Assembly: GCF_014297575.1 (NCBI RefSeq)
Contig: NZ_CP060412.1
Coordinates: forward strand, 3,534,001-3,598,000
Direction of reading: 5' to 3'
Source of the DNA: Dyella telluris
GTDB lineage: Bacteria; Pseudomonadota; Gammaproteobacteria; Xanthomonadales; Rhodanobacteraceae
Length of the DNA: 64,000 bases
The stretch's first letter is position 1. Every line of letters begins with the position of its first letter. Below, piece by piece: positions 38,119-46,550 of this stretch. A model generated the notes under the pieces. The model made no database searches. It was not told the DNA's origin and worked only from the letters and a program-made list of their open reading frames with translations. The position numbers and the translations under genes were made by a program.

Positions 38119-38602
38119 GGGTGCGAGGTCCGGTGGGAAGTCATGAGGTCATTCGTTCCTGACGTCGCCGAGGTTACCTGCCTGCTATGGAATGCGGGGG
38201 GCGCAGGCCTCCGGGGCCGGCTGCATCGACGTTCCCTGTCCGTATGCGGGCGACGGGGCTTCAAGGCCAAGGTTCCCCGTGGAGTGACGCCCTGGGAGCT
38301 TCCCGTATGTTGCCGCGTTGGTGGACCGGTGCGCGCAGCCTGGAAAGCCATGATCCGCGATGCACATCGTGCGCATGCGATGCGGTGGGGTGCCGGGAAA
38401 CTGCACGAAACTCCGGTAATTCCGATAGATCCAACCCTTGAGCTACGGGCTCAATAGCAACGGCAGTTATTTGCGAACCGCCATGGACGGTGGCGATTGC
38501 CGTTGTTCCCCACCCCGGCAACGACATTCAACGTCTGCCTGATCCAGCCAGCGACGGTCGCGCCTATCTGCCAGTCCCGCAGTCTCTAACAGGATTCACT
38601 TC
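38119..38602. other. Gene-poor 484-bp stretch upstream of a beta-barrel gene
   Basis: Separates divergent dipZ and the OmpA-like gene. Open frames here are short, lack ribosome sites and have no recognisable products. I see no REP element, tRNA or riboswitch. Promoters for both flanking genes are presumably here but I cannot assign them. Confidence 0.4.
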
Positions 38603-39247
38603 ATGAAAAAGCTGATCTCCATCGTTGCCCTGTCGGCAGCACTCGTATCCCCCCTGACGGCCGCGCTGGCGTCCGACCAGAACGACGGTGGCTTCTTCGT
38701 CCGTGGCACCGCCGGCCAGTCCGACTATCGCGTCAGCAGCCAGTTCTTCTCCAGCAACACGAACTTCGGTTGGAGCCTTGGTGGGGGCTACCGCTGGGCA
38801 ACCTCGTCCGGCAACTGGGGTATCGATGCGGGCTACGTCGATCTTGGTGAGGCCAAGCTCAACAATAACTACGTGGACTATGAGTCGGGCCTTGGCCTCA
38901 GCACCCGGGGCAAGCTTGCCACCCATGGCTGGTCCCTTGGCGGCAACTACCTGTACCAGTTCAACGACAACTGGAACTTCCAGGCCCGCACCGGCCTGCT
39001 CTTCAGCAAGACGCGCGCTACCGTCACGCTCAGCGGCGACGCCCTGGGTTTCACCACGGATCCGCTTCGCGCCAGCTCCAATGACACCAGCTGGTACGGC
39101 GGTATTGGTGTCGGTTACGACTTCAACCGGAACCTTGGCGTGGCCCTGACCTACGACTACTACCAAATTGGTAGCTACAAATACAGCCAGCGTAGCGACT
39201 CGATGCACGCCAGCATGCTTTCGGTGGCGGCTGAGTATCGCTTCTAA
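38603..39247 (+). CDS. Small outer membrane beta-barrel protein (OmpA/Opa-like)
   Basis: 214 residues with a Sec signal peptide (cleavage near LASD, residue 24). The rest alternates polar and hydrophobic residues with many aromatic girdle residues (WSLGGGYRW, GNWGIDAGYVD, YLYQFNDNWNFQARTG) and ends in YRF, so it is an 8-stranded barrel. AGGA lies about 12 bp upstream of the ATG. Role unknown; similar barrels are porin-like or adhesins. It converges with another barrel gene across a shared terminator. Confidence 0.85.
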   Translation: MKKLISIVALSAALVSPLTAALASDQNDGGFFVRGTAGQSDYRVSSQFFSSNTNFGWSLGGGYRWATSSGNWGIDAGYVDLGEAKLNNNYVDYESGLGLSTRGKLATHGWSLGGNYLYQFNDNWNFQARTGLLFSKTRATVTLSGDALGFTTDPLRASSNDTSWYGGIGVGYDFNRNLGVALTYDYYQIGSYKYSQRSDSMHASMLSVAAEYRF

Positions 39248-39330
39248 GGTTGAGCGTGGCGGGATGGGGCGGACATGGAGATATCACTTCAGTTCGCCTT
39301 GTCCGGCCAACTTTCCAGACGGCGAAGACA

Positions 39331-39363
39331 AAAAAGGCCCGGCATGTTGCCGGGCCTTTTTTT
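39331..39363. terminator. Bidirectional Rho-independent terminator
   Basis: AAAAAAGGCCCGGCA loop TGCCGGGCCTTTTTTT type hairpin between two convergent beta-barrel genes, with A/T tracts on both sides. Confidence 0.92.
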
Positions 39364-39381
39364 GTCTTCGGATCACGTGGA

Positions 39382-40029
39382 TCAGAAGCTGGCGCGAACA
39401 CCCACGTTGATGACGTCGGTGGTGTCATTGCTGACGCGAACGCCGCCTTCCACCGCCCACATCGGGGTGAAGCTATAGACCAGGCCGAACTGGCCAAAGA
39501 CGTTGCCCTCGCCGTTGCCGTTGGCCACCTTGTCGTAGCCGATGTAGGCGTTGGCGGTGAGCTTGTCCGTCACGCGGCCCATCACGCCGGTGTTGACGGT
39601 CCACATGTTGTTGCTGGCGTTGTAGCGGATGCAGTAGTCATCCAGGCACATGTGGTTGCTGTTCTTGTTGTGCTGGTAGGACACCTGGGTGACCCAGTCG
39701 GCACGGCTGCCGATGCTGGCGTCGTAACCGAAGCCCAGCGACCACGGCTTGACCTTCGGGTGCCAGTAGAAATGACCGATGATCGGGTCGTAGCTCGACA
39801 CCTTGTTGAAATCGATGGAGCCGTAGCTGCCGAACACCTGGTAGTTGTTGGCAAAGCCGTAGGAGCCGCTCAGCTGGCCGCCCTGCGCCACGCCGGCATT
39901 GCCCGCCTGGGTGATGTTGACGTAATCGAGCTGCACGTAGGTGTAGCCGATGCCGTTTTCCTGCGTGGCCTGGGCGGCGATGGGCGCGACCATGGCGGCG
40001 AACGCCATGGCCAAAAGAGTCTTCTTCAT
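39382..40029 (-). CDS. Outer membrane beta-barrel protein, possibly Ax21/Omp-like
   Basis: 215 residues, signal peptide to about residue 22 (AAQAT). Barrel-type alternation with a C-terminal aromatic (VGVRASF). The opening GIGYTYVQLDYVNI and the strand pattern YGFANNYQVFGSYGSIDFN resemble the Ax21 family of xanthomonads, though I am not certain. Two cysteines (CLDDYC region) could form a loop disulfide. A terminator-like hairpin on the same strand lies about 105 bp upstream of the start. Confidence 0.75.
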   Translation of the reverse strand: MKKTLLAMAFAAMVAPIAAQATQENGIGYTYVQLDYVNITQAGNAGVAQGGQLSGSYGFANNYQVFGSYGSIDFNKVSSYDPIIGHFYWHPKVKPWSLGFGYDASIGSRADWVTQVSYQHNKNSNHMCLDDYCIRYNASNNMWTVNTGVMGRVTDKLTANAYIGYDKVANGNGEGNVFGQFGLVYSFTPMWAVEGGVRVSNDTTDVINVGVRASF

Positions 40030-40133
40030 GGTGGTGCTTTCCTTGCGATGAGATACGGGAGTCAGGCTGCTCAGGCGAGCCAGCTGACAATTTGACCAAT
40101 CGACGGAAAGCAGTGGCTATCGGAAGCCTCTGA

Positions 40134-40169
40134 AATAAAAAGAAAAGAACGGGTCTCCGGGGAACCCGT
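40134..40169 (-). terminator. Terminator-like hairpin upstream of the beta-barrel gene
   Basis: On the minus strand the stem ACGGGT-N9-ACCCGT is followed by TCTTTTCTTTTT. No minus-strand gene precedes it; the nearest downstream gene is the barrel protein starting at 40029. It may end a short untranslated RNA or act as an attenuator. Confidence 0.6.
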
Positions 40170-40337
40170 GGCCTGGTTGGTGTCGCGCGATGGCGTCCGG
40201 CAGGTAACCGCGGGTCGAGGTGCAGCGAACAGCCAGAAAGGATTTCGTGGCGTTCCGTGATGACCACCAGCTTGACCGCGCCCTGCACGATGGTTCTAGA
40301 TAGCGTCCTTTCCCGTCGGGCAAGGATCCATGTCACC

Positions 40338-40919
40338 GTGAGCGATGCGGCTGTCTCCGTGGGCGACATGCAGGAGCGTCAGCGCGCGTCATGGATGGCT
40401 GCGGCCCAGGGTGGCGATCGACGGGCTTACGAGCAGGTGCTGGCGGCATCGGTGCCGCTGATACGCTCGGTGGCTCGGCGCCAGGGCGTGTCGGTGGATT
40501 TGCTGGACGATGTTGTCCAGGAGACGTTGCTTACGGTGCACCGGGTTCGCCATACCTACGACCCTTCGCGCTCCTACGATGCATGGCTCGCAGCGCTGGC
40601 AGGCCGACGCGCCATCGATGCCCTGCGCAGCCACGGGCGACGTGGGCGCAGGGAGGTGCACGACGACCTGGCGTACGACATGCATCCGGATATCGACGAC
40701 GCCACTGCAGCGGCCGAACGGGAGCAGGAGGCGCAGCGCCTGCATGAAGCCATCGCGTCCCTGCCGCCGGGACAGCGCGAGGCGGTGGAGCAGCTGGGAC
40801 TCAAGGAGCAGTCGCTGGCCGAAGCCTCCGCGCAAACAGGGCGCCAGACCGGCGCCCTGAAGGTCAACCTGCATCGCGCGATGAAAGCGCTGCGTACACG
40901 CTTCCACGGAGATTCCTGA
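40338..40919 (+). CDS. ECF-type RNA polymerase sigma factor (SigF-like, NrsF-controlled)
   Basis: 193 residues from GTG at 40338, chosen because AAGGA lies 11 bp upstream; an ATG at 40368 is the alternative. Region 2 is seen in RAYEQVLAASVPLIRSVARR with LDDVVQETLLTVHRVRHTYD, region 4 in EAIASLPPGQREAVEQLGL with SLAEASAQTGRQTGALKVNLHRA. It precedes an NrsF-type anti-sigma gene by 5 bp, the arrangement of the Caulobacter SigF-NrsF system that responds to oxidative or metal stress. Confidence 0.9.
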   Translation: MSDAAVSVGDMQERQRASWMAAAQGGDRRAYEQVLAASVPLIRSVARRQGVSVDLLDDVVQETLLTVHRVRHTYDPSRSYDAWLAALAGRRAIDALRSHGRRGRREVHDDLAYDMHPDIDDATAAAEREQEAQRLHEAIASLPPGQREAVEQLGLKEQSLAEASAQTGRQTGALKVNLHRAMKALRTRFHGDS

Positions 40920-40924
40920 GCACC

Positions 40925-41584
40925 ATGGCCGAACCGCGACTCCCCGAGTCACTGATCCAGTCGCTGGGCGATCAGCTCACGCCGGTGCGGCGACTGCCGC
41001 CCCCGTGGCGCCGCACGCTCGGCTGGCTGTTGGTGGTGGCGGTGATGGCCGCGGGCCTGTTGGCGCACTTCGGCGCCGATCCCATGATTCGTCGTTGGAT
41101 CGCCGAGCCGGATATCGCGGTGGCCGGCGTCGGCGCGGTGCTCACGGCCGCGTGCGCGGCGTGGGCTGCCTTCGAGTTGGGTGTGCCGGGACGTTCCTGG
41201 CGATGGACCTTGCTGCCGCTGCCCTGGCTGTTGCTGTGGGTGGGCGCCAGCGGGCTCGGCTGCCTGCACGACTGGCTGGGGCCTACGGCGCATATTGCTC
41301 ACTTCAACGAAGCGAGCGATTGCCTGCTGTTCATCGTCAGCTTCTCCGTGCCGCTTTCCATCCTGCTCACCTGGCTGTTGCGGCGCGCCTGTCCGCTGCG
41401 CCCGGTGCTGGCGGCGGTGATGATCGGGCTGGCTTCGGCGGCCGCCTCCGCGGCGCTGCTGGAAATCTGCCATGCGTTTGCGGTGGCTGCCACGGATCTG
41501 CTCACGCACGCGCTGGCGGTGGCCATCGTGGTGCTGGCGAATGCATTGATGGGTGGTCGTTTGCTGCAGCCTTCGTTGAAGTAG
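40925..41584 (+). CDS. nrsF: NrsF/DUF1109 membrane anti-sigma factor
   Basis: 219 residues with six predicted membrane helices. The opening LIQSLGDQLTPVRRLPPPWRRTLGWL split into its LTPVRRL and PPPWRRT parts is the DUF1109 signature. Cysteines in GLGCLHDW and NEASDCLLF may be the stress-sensing pair reported for NrsF. It is expected to sequester the upstream sigma factor at the inner membrane. Start 5 bp after the sigma stop, clearly co-transcribed. Confidence 0.88.
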   Translation: MAEPRLPESLIQSLGDQLTPVRRLPPPWRRTLGWLLVVAVMAAGLLAHFGADPMIRRWIAEPDIAVAGVGAVLTAACAAWAAFELGVPGRSWRWTLLPLPWLLLWVGASGLGCLHDWLGPTAHIAHFNEASDCLLFIVSFSVPLSILLTWLLRRACPLRPVLAAVMIGLASAAASAALLEICHAFAVAATDLLTHALAVAIVVLANALMGGRLLQPSLK

Positions 41585-42122
41585 CGCGGTTATGTGCAGG
41601 TCTGACGACAGTCGCCACGTCAGCGCAGCGTCATCAACCGCAGCAGCATGCTGGCTGCGGGGGCAGGTTGCAGCTGTTGCGTTGCAGCACCGCACAGTGA
41701 TGGTCACGAACCTCCCGGCTGATTGTTCGTCCGCGAGTTCCGGTGATCAGTGAGACGGTCCCTGATGTGAGGAAAACGCGTCATGCCAAACCGTGTTGTG
41801 GGCAGCGCAGCAATCGCAATTTATTGCCGTGGCACTGTCCATATTCCAACTGAATGAAGGGATCGCTTCGTCGCATTCGTTTCGGGCGTGAAGGTATACG
41901 CTGTCTGAAGCAGGGGCGCCGGTAGCCCGGAAAAGCCGGCGAAGTGGATTCACGGACCAGGGACGGACCGTTCGCATCGCGCTGGAGTGCTGATGCGGCG
42001 TGGCCGGCGTCGATGTGCTCGGGGCCGGATTGCTGCAGTCGTTCAGGACGGACGATGGCGGCTGTTCCATGGAAGTGCGGCACGCCCGCACGTCACCTCA
42101 CCGCTTCTGGAGATACCTGACC
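41585..42122. other. 538-bp intergenic stretch with no convincing gene
   Basis: Lies between nrsF and the MKS-repeat protein gene. A minus-strand open frame (41747-42091) has no ribosome site and composition like shadow frames. I see no REP element or terminator. The promoter of the repeat-protein gene is presumably here. Confidence 0.4.
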
Positions 42123-42416
42123 ATGAAAGTTTCCCGTTACGCCGTACTCGCCTTTGCGACCGCCGTCGTGTTTGGTCTTGCCATGTCGCCTGTGATGGCA
42201 CAGAGCACCGCGCCGCAGTCGGCCCAGGACGCCAGCAAGGACGCGATGAAGTCCAGTTCGGATGCGATGAAATCCAGTTCGGATTCCATGAAGTCTGCCA
42301 ACGATTCGATGAAAAGCGATTCGATGAAGAGCGACAGCACCGGCACCAGCACGCACCACAAGAAGCAGCACAAGAAGAGCAGCGCGCCTGCCTCCTCGTC
42401 CACCGCCGGTCATTGA
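42123..42416 (+). CDS. Small exported Met-Lys-Ser repeat protein (MXKDX-like)
   Basis: 97 residues from the ATG at 42123 (GGAGA upstream). A Sec signal peptide ends at VMAQ (about residue 26). The mature part carries tandem repeats DAMKSSS, DAMKSSS, DSMKSAN, then two pentapeptides DSMKS, followed by a His/Lys-rich basic tail. The DNA repeat has a 21-bp then 15-bp period (42240-42341). It resembles the pentapeptide MXKDX repeat proteins of proteobacteria, whose function is unknown. A strong terminator follows; it lies downstream of the sigma/nrsF pair and might belong to its regulon (inference). Confidence 0.75.
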   Translation: MKVSRYAVLAFATAVVFGLAMSPVMAQSTAPQSAQDASKDAMKSSSDAMKSSSDSMKSANDSMKSDSMKSDSTGTSTHHKKQHKKSSAPASSSTAGH

Positions 42417-42435
42417 TCCGCTGACGCTTCGCCGG

Positions 42436-42470
42436 AGGCCCCCTTCCTGCCAAAGGGGGCCTCTTTTTTT
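42436..42470 (+). terminator. Strong Rho-independent terminator
   Basis: Stem AGGCCCCCTT / AAAGGGGGCCT followed by CTTTTTTT, 20 bp after the repeat-protein stop. Confidence 0.92.
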
Positions 42471-42560
42471 GGGGTTCGAGGGCACGGTTCGGGGGATACC
42501 TGTCGCGGCTGGCCGGGACAGGGTGGTGAGCCGGCCCTCTTGAGCCCCTTGCTGCCCCGT

Positions 42561-42592
42561 TTGACATGGGCTTGAGAAGGGTCCGTTATACT
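42561..42592 (+). promoter_or_regulatory. Candidate sigma-70 promoter of rsfS
   Basis: Perfect -35 TTGACA at 42561-42566 and -10 TATACT at 42587-42592; the 20-bp spacing is longer than ideal (19 if TTATAC is used). It lies 48 bp before the rsfS start and would be needed because rsfS is separated from its usual operon. Confidence 0.5.
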
Positions 42593-42639
42593 GTGCCTGC
42601 GCCATCCCGCGCATCGATCCCGCATCGAGGCAAACGCAC

Positions 42640-43032
42640 TTGAGTCAGACCGCCAAGCGCAGCACCAAATCCGCCACCACGGCGGTGGTTCGCCAGCAAG
42701 TTCTCAACGCTCTGGACGAACTGAAGGCCAAGGACATCCGTGAAATCGATGTCCGCGGCAAGACCTCCATCGCCGATCTGCTGGTCATCGCTTCCGGCAC
42801 TTCCGCGCGCCACGTGAAATCCATTGCCGACGAAGTCGTCAAGTTCGCCAAGCAGGCGGGCGTGATGCCGCTCGGCGTGGAAGGCGAGCAGGAAGCCGAA
42901 TGGGTGCTGGTAGACCTGGGTGACGTGATCGTCCACGTCATGTTGCCGCGCATCCGCGAGTTCTACGGCCTGGAAAGGTTGTGGACCGTGGGTGATCGCG
43001 AAGTCGACGCCGAACTCGCCAGCGCGGGCTGA
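42640..43032 (+). CDS. rsfS: Ribosome silencing factor RsfS
   Basis: 130 residues with a TTG start supported by GAGG 9 bp upstream. The family core DIREIDVRGKTSIADLLVIASG with ARHVKSIADEVV and GDVIVHVMLPRIREFYGLERLW is complete. RsfS binds ribosomal protein L14 and blocks subunit joining in starvation. It is followed by rlmH after 82 bp. In relatives it directly follows nadD. Confidence 0.95.
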   Translation: MSQTAKRSTKSATTAVVRQQVLNALDELKAKDIREIDVRGKTSIADLLVIASGTSARHVKSIADEVVKFAKQAGVMPLGVEGEQEAEWVLVDLGDVIVHVMLPRIREFYGLERLWTVGDREVDAELASAG

Positions 43033-43114
43033 TGCCCGCTTTCTGGCGGATCCTGTCGCGCGCTGCCACGCGCGCGACGCTCCCGCTGTTTCCTCGATTT
43101 TTGGGTTGTGACGC

Positions 43115-43585
43115 ATGCGTGCCCGCCTGATCGCCGTCGGTGAACGCATGCCCGCCTGGGTGGCGGAAGGCTTCGCCGAATACCGCAAGCGGCTCTCGCA
43201 TGAGCTTCCGCTGGAACTGATCGAGCTCAAGCCAGGCACCCGTGGCAAGGGGCGCGATGACGCGCGCGCGATCCAGGACGAGGGGGCTTCCATCCTGGCC
43301 GCATTGCCGCGCGACATCCATGTGGTTGCACTGGATGGCCGCGGCAAGACGTGGTCCAGCGAAGACCTTGCCGCGCAACTGGAGAAGTGGCGCATGTCAG
43401 GCCGTGATCTGGCCTTTCTCATCGGCGGTCCCGACGGACACGCGCCCGACGTGCTGGCGCGTGCGGACCAGTCGTGGTCGCTCGGGCCGCTGACCTTGCC
43501 GCACATGCTGGTGCGGCTGGTGCTGGCCGAGCAGCTCTATCGCGCCACCACGCTGTTGTCCGGGCATCCGTATCACCGCGCCTAG
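43115..43585 (+). CDS. rlmH: 23S rRNA pseudouridine-1915 N3-methyltransferase RlmH
   Basis: 156 residues, the standard length. The SPOUT knot region FLIGGPDGHAPDVLARADQSWSLGPLTLPHMLVR (split around G/LTLPH) and the C-terminal LYRATTLLSGHPYHRA are diagnostic. It methylates pseudouridine 1915 in helix 69 using S-adenosylmethionine. Pairing with rsfS is conserved. Confidence 0.97.
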   Translation: MRARLIAVGERMPAWVAEGFAEYRKRLSHELPLELIELKPGTRGKGRDDARAIQDEGASILAALPRDIHVVALDGRGKTWSSEDLAAQLEKWRMSGRDLAFLIGGPDGHAPDVLARADQSWSLGPLTLPHMLVRLVLAEQLYRATTLLSGHPYHRA

Positions 43586-43747
43586 CCGGTTGCCCTGAAG
43601 GGCTGGTGTCCCGGCGCGCCGCAAGTCGCCCGGCGAGCGCGCCGCGTTGGGCCAGCCAGAGCCGCGCATTTTCTCCGGAAAGTGGTCATAGAGGCGTGCG
43701 CTGCGCACACGCATACTGGCGGTCACATCACCAGGGCGAGCACGCGC

Positions 43748-44197
43748 ATGTCGATCACGGTACGCCAGGCCACCATCCATGATCTTGAACTCATCGCGCC
43801 CCTGTTCGATGCGTACCGGGTCTTCTACGGGCAGGCGTCGGATGTCGCGGCGGCGGCGCGCTTTCTGCGCGAGCGCTTCGAGCACCACGAATCGGTGGTG
43901 ATGCTGGCGGTGGACGAGGACGGGGAGGGCGCCGGTTTCGTCCAGTTGTACCCGCTGTTCACCTCGGTACGGATGGCGCGTCTTTATCTGCTCAACGACT
44001 TGTTTGTCGCACCCGGGGGGCGCCGGCGCGGGGTGGGTGCGGCGCTGATGCATCAGGCAGCCGATGCCGCGCGCGCCCTCGGTGCCGTGGGCATGATGCT
44101 TACCACGGCGCACACCAATCTCGCTGCACAAAGGCTTTACGAGTCCCTGGGGTGGCAGCGCGACACGGAATTCCGCGAGTACGTCCTGCGGTTCTGA
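43748..44197 (+). CDS. GNAT family N-acetyltransferase
   Basis: 149 residues from the ATG at 43748. The acetyl-CoA-binding motif A is seen as LLNDLFVAPGGRRRGVGAALM (Q/RxxGxG/A type), with the GNAT end pattern AQRLYESLGWQRDTEFREYVL. Substrate unknown. It sits between rlmH and the CoA-transferase gene, a position that interrupts the rlmH-maf linkage common in relatives. Confidence 0.88.
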   Translation: MSITVRQATIHDLELIAPLFDAYRVFYGQASDVAAAARFLRERFEHHESVVMLAVDEDGEGAGFVQLYPLFTSVRMARLYLLNDLFVAPGGRRRGVGAALMHQAADAARALGAVGMMLTTAHTNLAAQRLYESLGWQRDTEFREYVLRF

Positions 44198-44281
44198 GCA
44201 CCCGACCATCGTCTACCTTGCCAATCGTTTGACGTTTCCGCGCGCTACCATTCGCCGAATTGCAGTGCAGGAGACATCCAC

Positions 44282-45793
44282 GTGGACAAGCGCATCCGCC
44301 ATGCGGGGCTGGCCGCCAAGGTCATGACAGCCGCCGAGGCAGCGGAACTGATCGATCACGGCATGACGATCGGCATGAGTGGCTTTACCGGTGCGGGCTA
44401 CCCCAAGTCCGTGCCGCAGGCGCTCGCGGCGCGCATGGTCGCCACGCACGAGCGCGACGAACCGTTCCGCGTGCGCGTGCTGACGGGTGCATCCACCGCG
44501 CCGGAGCTCGATGGCGCGCTGGCGCGGGCCGATGGCATCGACCTGCGCCTGCCGTACCAGTCCGACCCGGAACTGCGCGCGCGCATCAATCGTGGCGAGA
44601 TGGATTACCTGGACATCCACCTGAGCCACGTCGCGCAGTACGCGTGGTTCGGTTTCTTCGGCAAGATCGACCTGGCCGTGATCGAGGCCACCGCGATCAT
44701 GCCCGACGGCAGCCTGATGGCCTCCTCGTCGGTGGGCAACAACAAGACGTGGCTGGACCTCGCCGACAAGGTAATCGTGGAGGTGAACCACTGGCAGCCG
44801 CTCGAAATGGATGGCATGCACGACATCTATTACGGCACGGCCCTGCCGCCGCACCGCAAGCCGATTCCGCTGCTCAAGCCATCGGACCGCATCGGCGAGC
44901 CGTACCTGCGGCTTGATCCCGACAAGGTTATCGCGGTGGTGGAAACCAACGCGCCGGACCGCAACAGCGCGTTCGCGCCGCTGGATGACTGCTCGCGACA
45001 GATCGCCGGCAACCTGATCGAATTCTTCCGCCACGAGATTGCCAGGGGCCGCCTGGACAAGCAGCTGCTGCCGCTGCAGTCGGGCGTGGGCAATATCGCC
45101 AATGCGGTGCTCGCCGGCCTGCGCGAGGGCGGTTTCAGCGGCCTGAACGCGTTCACCGAAGTGATCCAGGACGGCATGCTGGACCTGCTCGAGCACGACG
45201 TGCTGTCGGTGGCATCGGCCACGTCGTTCTCGCTCAGCCCCGCCGGTATCGAGCGCTTCCTCGACAAGATCGACTTTTTCCGCAAGCGGATCATCTTGCG
45301 CACGCAGGAGATTTCCAACCATCCCGAGCTGGTGCGCCGCCTGGGCTGCATCGCCATGAACGGCATGGTGGAGGCCGACATCTACGGCAACATCAATTCC
45401 ACCCATGTTGCCGGCACCAGCATCATCAACGGCATCGGCGGATCGGGCGACTTCGCGCGCAACGGTTTCCTGTCCTGCTTCCTCACACCGAGCACCGCCA
45501 AGAATGGTGCGGTGTCGTGCATCGTTCCCATGGTGAGCCACGTGGACCACACCGAGCATGACGTGTCGGTGATCGTCACCGAGCAAGGCCTGGCCGACCT
45601 GCGTGGCCTGTCGCCGCGCCAGCGCGCCAAGGTGGTGATCGAGCGCTGCGCGCACCCGAGCTATCGCCCCATGTTGCAGGACTATTTCGAGCGGGCCCTG
45701 CACAACAGCCGCGGCAAGCACACACCGCACCTGTTGCAGGAGGCGCTGTCATGGCACCAGCGTTTTCTCGACAGCGGCGATATGAGACCTTAA
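44282..45793 (+). CDS. Acetyl-CoA hydrolase/succinyl-CoA:acetate CoA-transferase family
   Basis: 503 residues, GTG start with AGGAG 10 bp upstream. The family pattern is complete, including LQSGVGNIANAV, the catalytic Glu E293 in FTEVIQDGML, and GSGDFARNG near the C-terminus. Members such as AarC of Acetobacter and ScpC of E. coli exchange CoA between succinate and acetate or propionate. The choice between transferase and hydrolase cannot be settled by eye, though the AarC-like layout favours succinyl-CoA:acetate transfer. Confidence 0.9.
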   Translation: MDKRIRHAGLAAKVMTAAEAAELIDHGMTIGMSGFTGAGYPKSVPQALAARMVATHERDEPFRVRVLTGASTAPELDGALARADGIDLRLPYQSDPELRARINRGEMDYLDIHLSHVAQYAWFGFFGKIDLAVIEATAIMPDGSLMASSSVGNNKTWLDLADKVIVEVNHWQPLEMDGMHDIYYGTALPPHRKPIPLLKPSDRIGEPYLRLDPDKVIAVVETNAPDRNSAFAPLDDCSRQIAGNLIEFFRHEIARGRLDKQLLPLQSGVGNIANAVLAGLREGGFSGLNAFTEVIQDGMLDLLEHDVLSVASATSFSLSPAGIERFLDKIDFFRKRIILRTQEISNHPELVRRLGCIAMNGMVEADIYGNINSTHVAGTSIINGIGGSGDFARNGFLSCFLTPSTAKNGAVSCIVPMVSHVDHTEHDVSVIVTEQGLADLRGLSPRQRAKVVIERCAHPSYRPMLQDYFERALHNSRGKHTPHLLQEALSWHQRFLDSGDMRP

Positions 45794-45823
45794 GGGTCCG
45801 TACCGCTGCCCGGGCTGCTGGCC

Positions 45824-46393
45824 ATGCTCTACCTTGCTTCCCAATCCCCGCGTCGCAAACAGCTGCTCGAGCAGATCGGCGTGCACTTCCGCATTGTCGA
45901 CGTCGACGTACCCGAGCAGCGCGCCCTGGGTGAATCACCCCGCGATTACGTCAGCCGCGTGGCCCGCGAGAAGGCGAGGGTGGGCATGTCGATGCTGGAG
46001 CAGGACGGCGTGGCCGTGCTCGGTGCCGACACCGAAGTGGTGCTCGACAACGAGGTATTTGGCAAGCCCGATGACGCGGAAGACGCGGCCGGCATGCTGC
46101 GTCGCCTGTCGGGTCGCGTGCATGAGGTGATCTCCACCGTGTGGCTGGTTACCCGTGCGGGCGAGTGGTCCGACACCAGTCTCTCGCGCGTGACCATGCC
46201 CACGCTGGACAACGCCACCATCGAGGCCTACATCGCCACCGGCGAACCCTTTGGCAAGGCAGGCGCGTATGCCATCCAGGGGCATGGCGCCAAACTGATC
46301 GAGCACCTCGATGGCAGCCATTCCGGCGTGATGGGCCTGCCGGTGTTTGAGACGGCGCGACTGCTGCGCGCGCATTCGCTGATTCGCGCCTGA
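45824..46393 (+). CDS. maf: Maf-type nucleoside triphosphate pyrophosphatase (YhdE subgroup)
   Basis: 189 residues. Opening LYLASQSPRRKQLLEQIG, the central GADTEVVLD and GKPDDAEDA, and the GEPFGKAGAYAIQG motif identify Maf/YhdE, which removes dTTP, UTP and modified nucleotides. Located 30 bp after the CoA-transferase gene. In related genomes rng (ribonuclease G) follows maf; here it does not. Confidence 0.93.
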   Translation: MLYLASQSPRRKQLLEQIGVHFRIVDVDVPEQRALGESPRDYVSRVAREKARVGMSMLEQDGVAVLGADTEVVLDNEVFGKPDDAEDAAGMLRRLSGRVHEVISTVWLVTRAGEWSDTSLSRVTMPTLDNATIEAYIATGEPFGKAGAYAIQGHGAKLIEHLDGSHSGVMGLPVFETARLLRAHSLIRA

Positions 46394-46414
46394 TCATAGA
46401 CCTGCGCAATCCAC

Positions 46415-46538
46415 TGCAGGAGCGGACTTGTGCGCGACTGGTGCCGCAGCCTGGGACGTGAGCGCCTGGTCGCGGGAGGCATGTTCTGCCATGACGGCAT
46501 ATTGTGGGCTTCGGTCGCGCGCAAGCGCGCTCCTACAG
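46415..46538. repeat. REP-type inverted repeat element
   Basis: A degenerate first arm (TGCAGGAGCGGACTTGTGCG) and a good second arm (GGTCGCGCGCAAGCGCGCTCCT) enclose a long spacer. It fills the space between convergent maf and the CPBP protease gene. Confidence 0.8.
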
Positions 46539-46550
46539 GACAGCTAGCCT

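Noticed and set aside
41747..42091. A 114-codon minus-strand frame between nrsF and the repeat protein
   Set aside because: No ribosome site, no family pattern, antisense to a probable promoter region.
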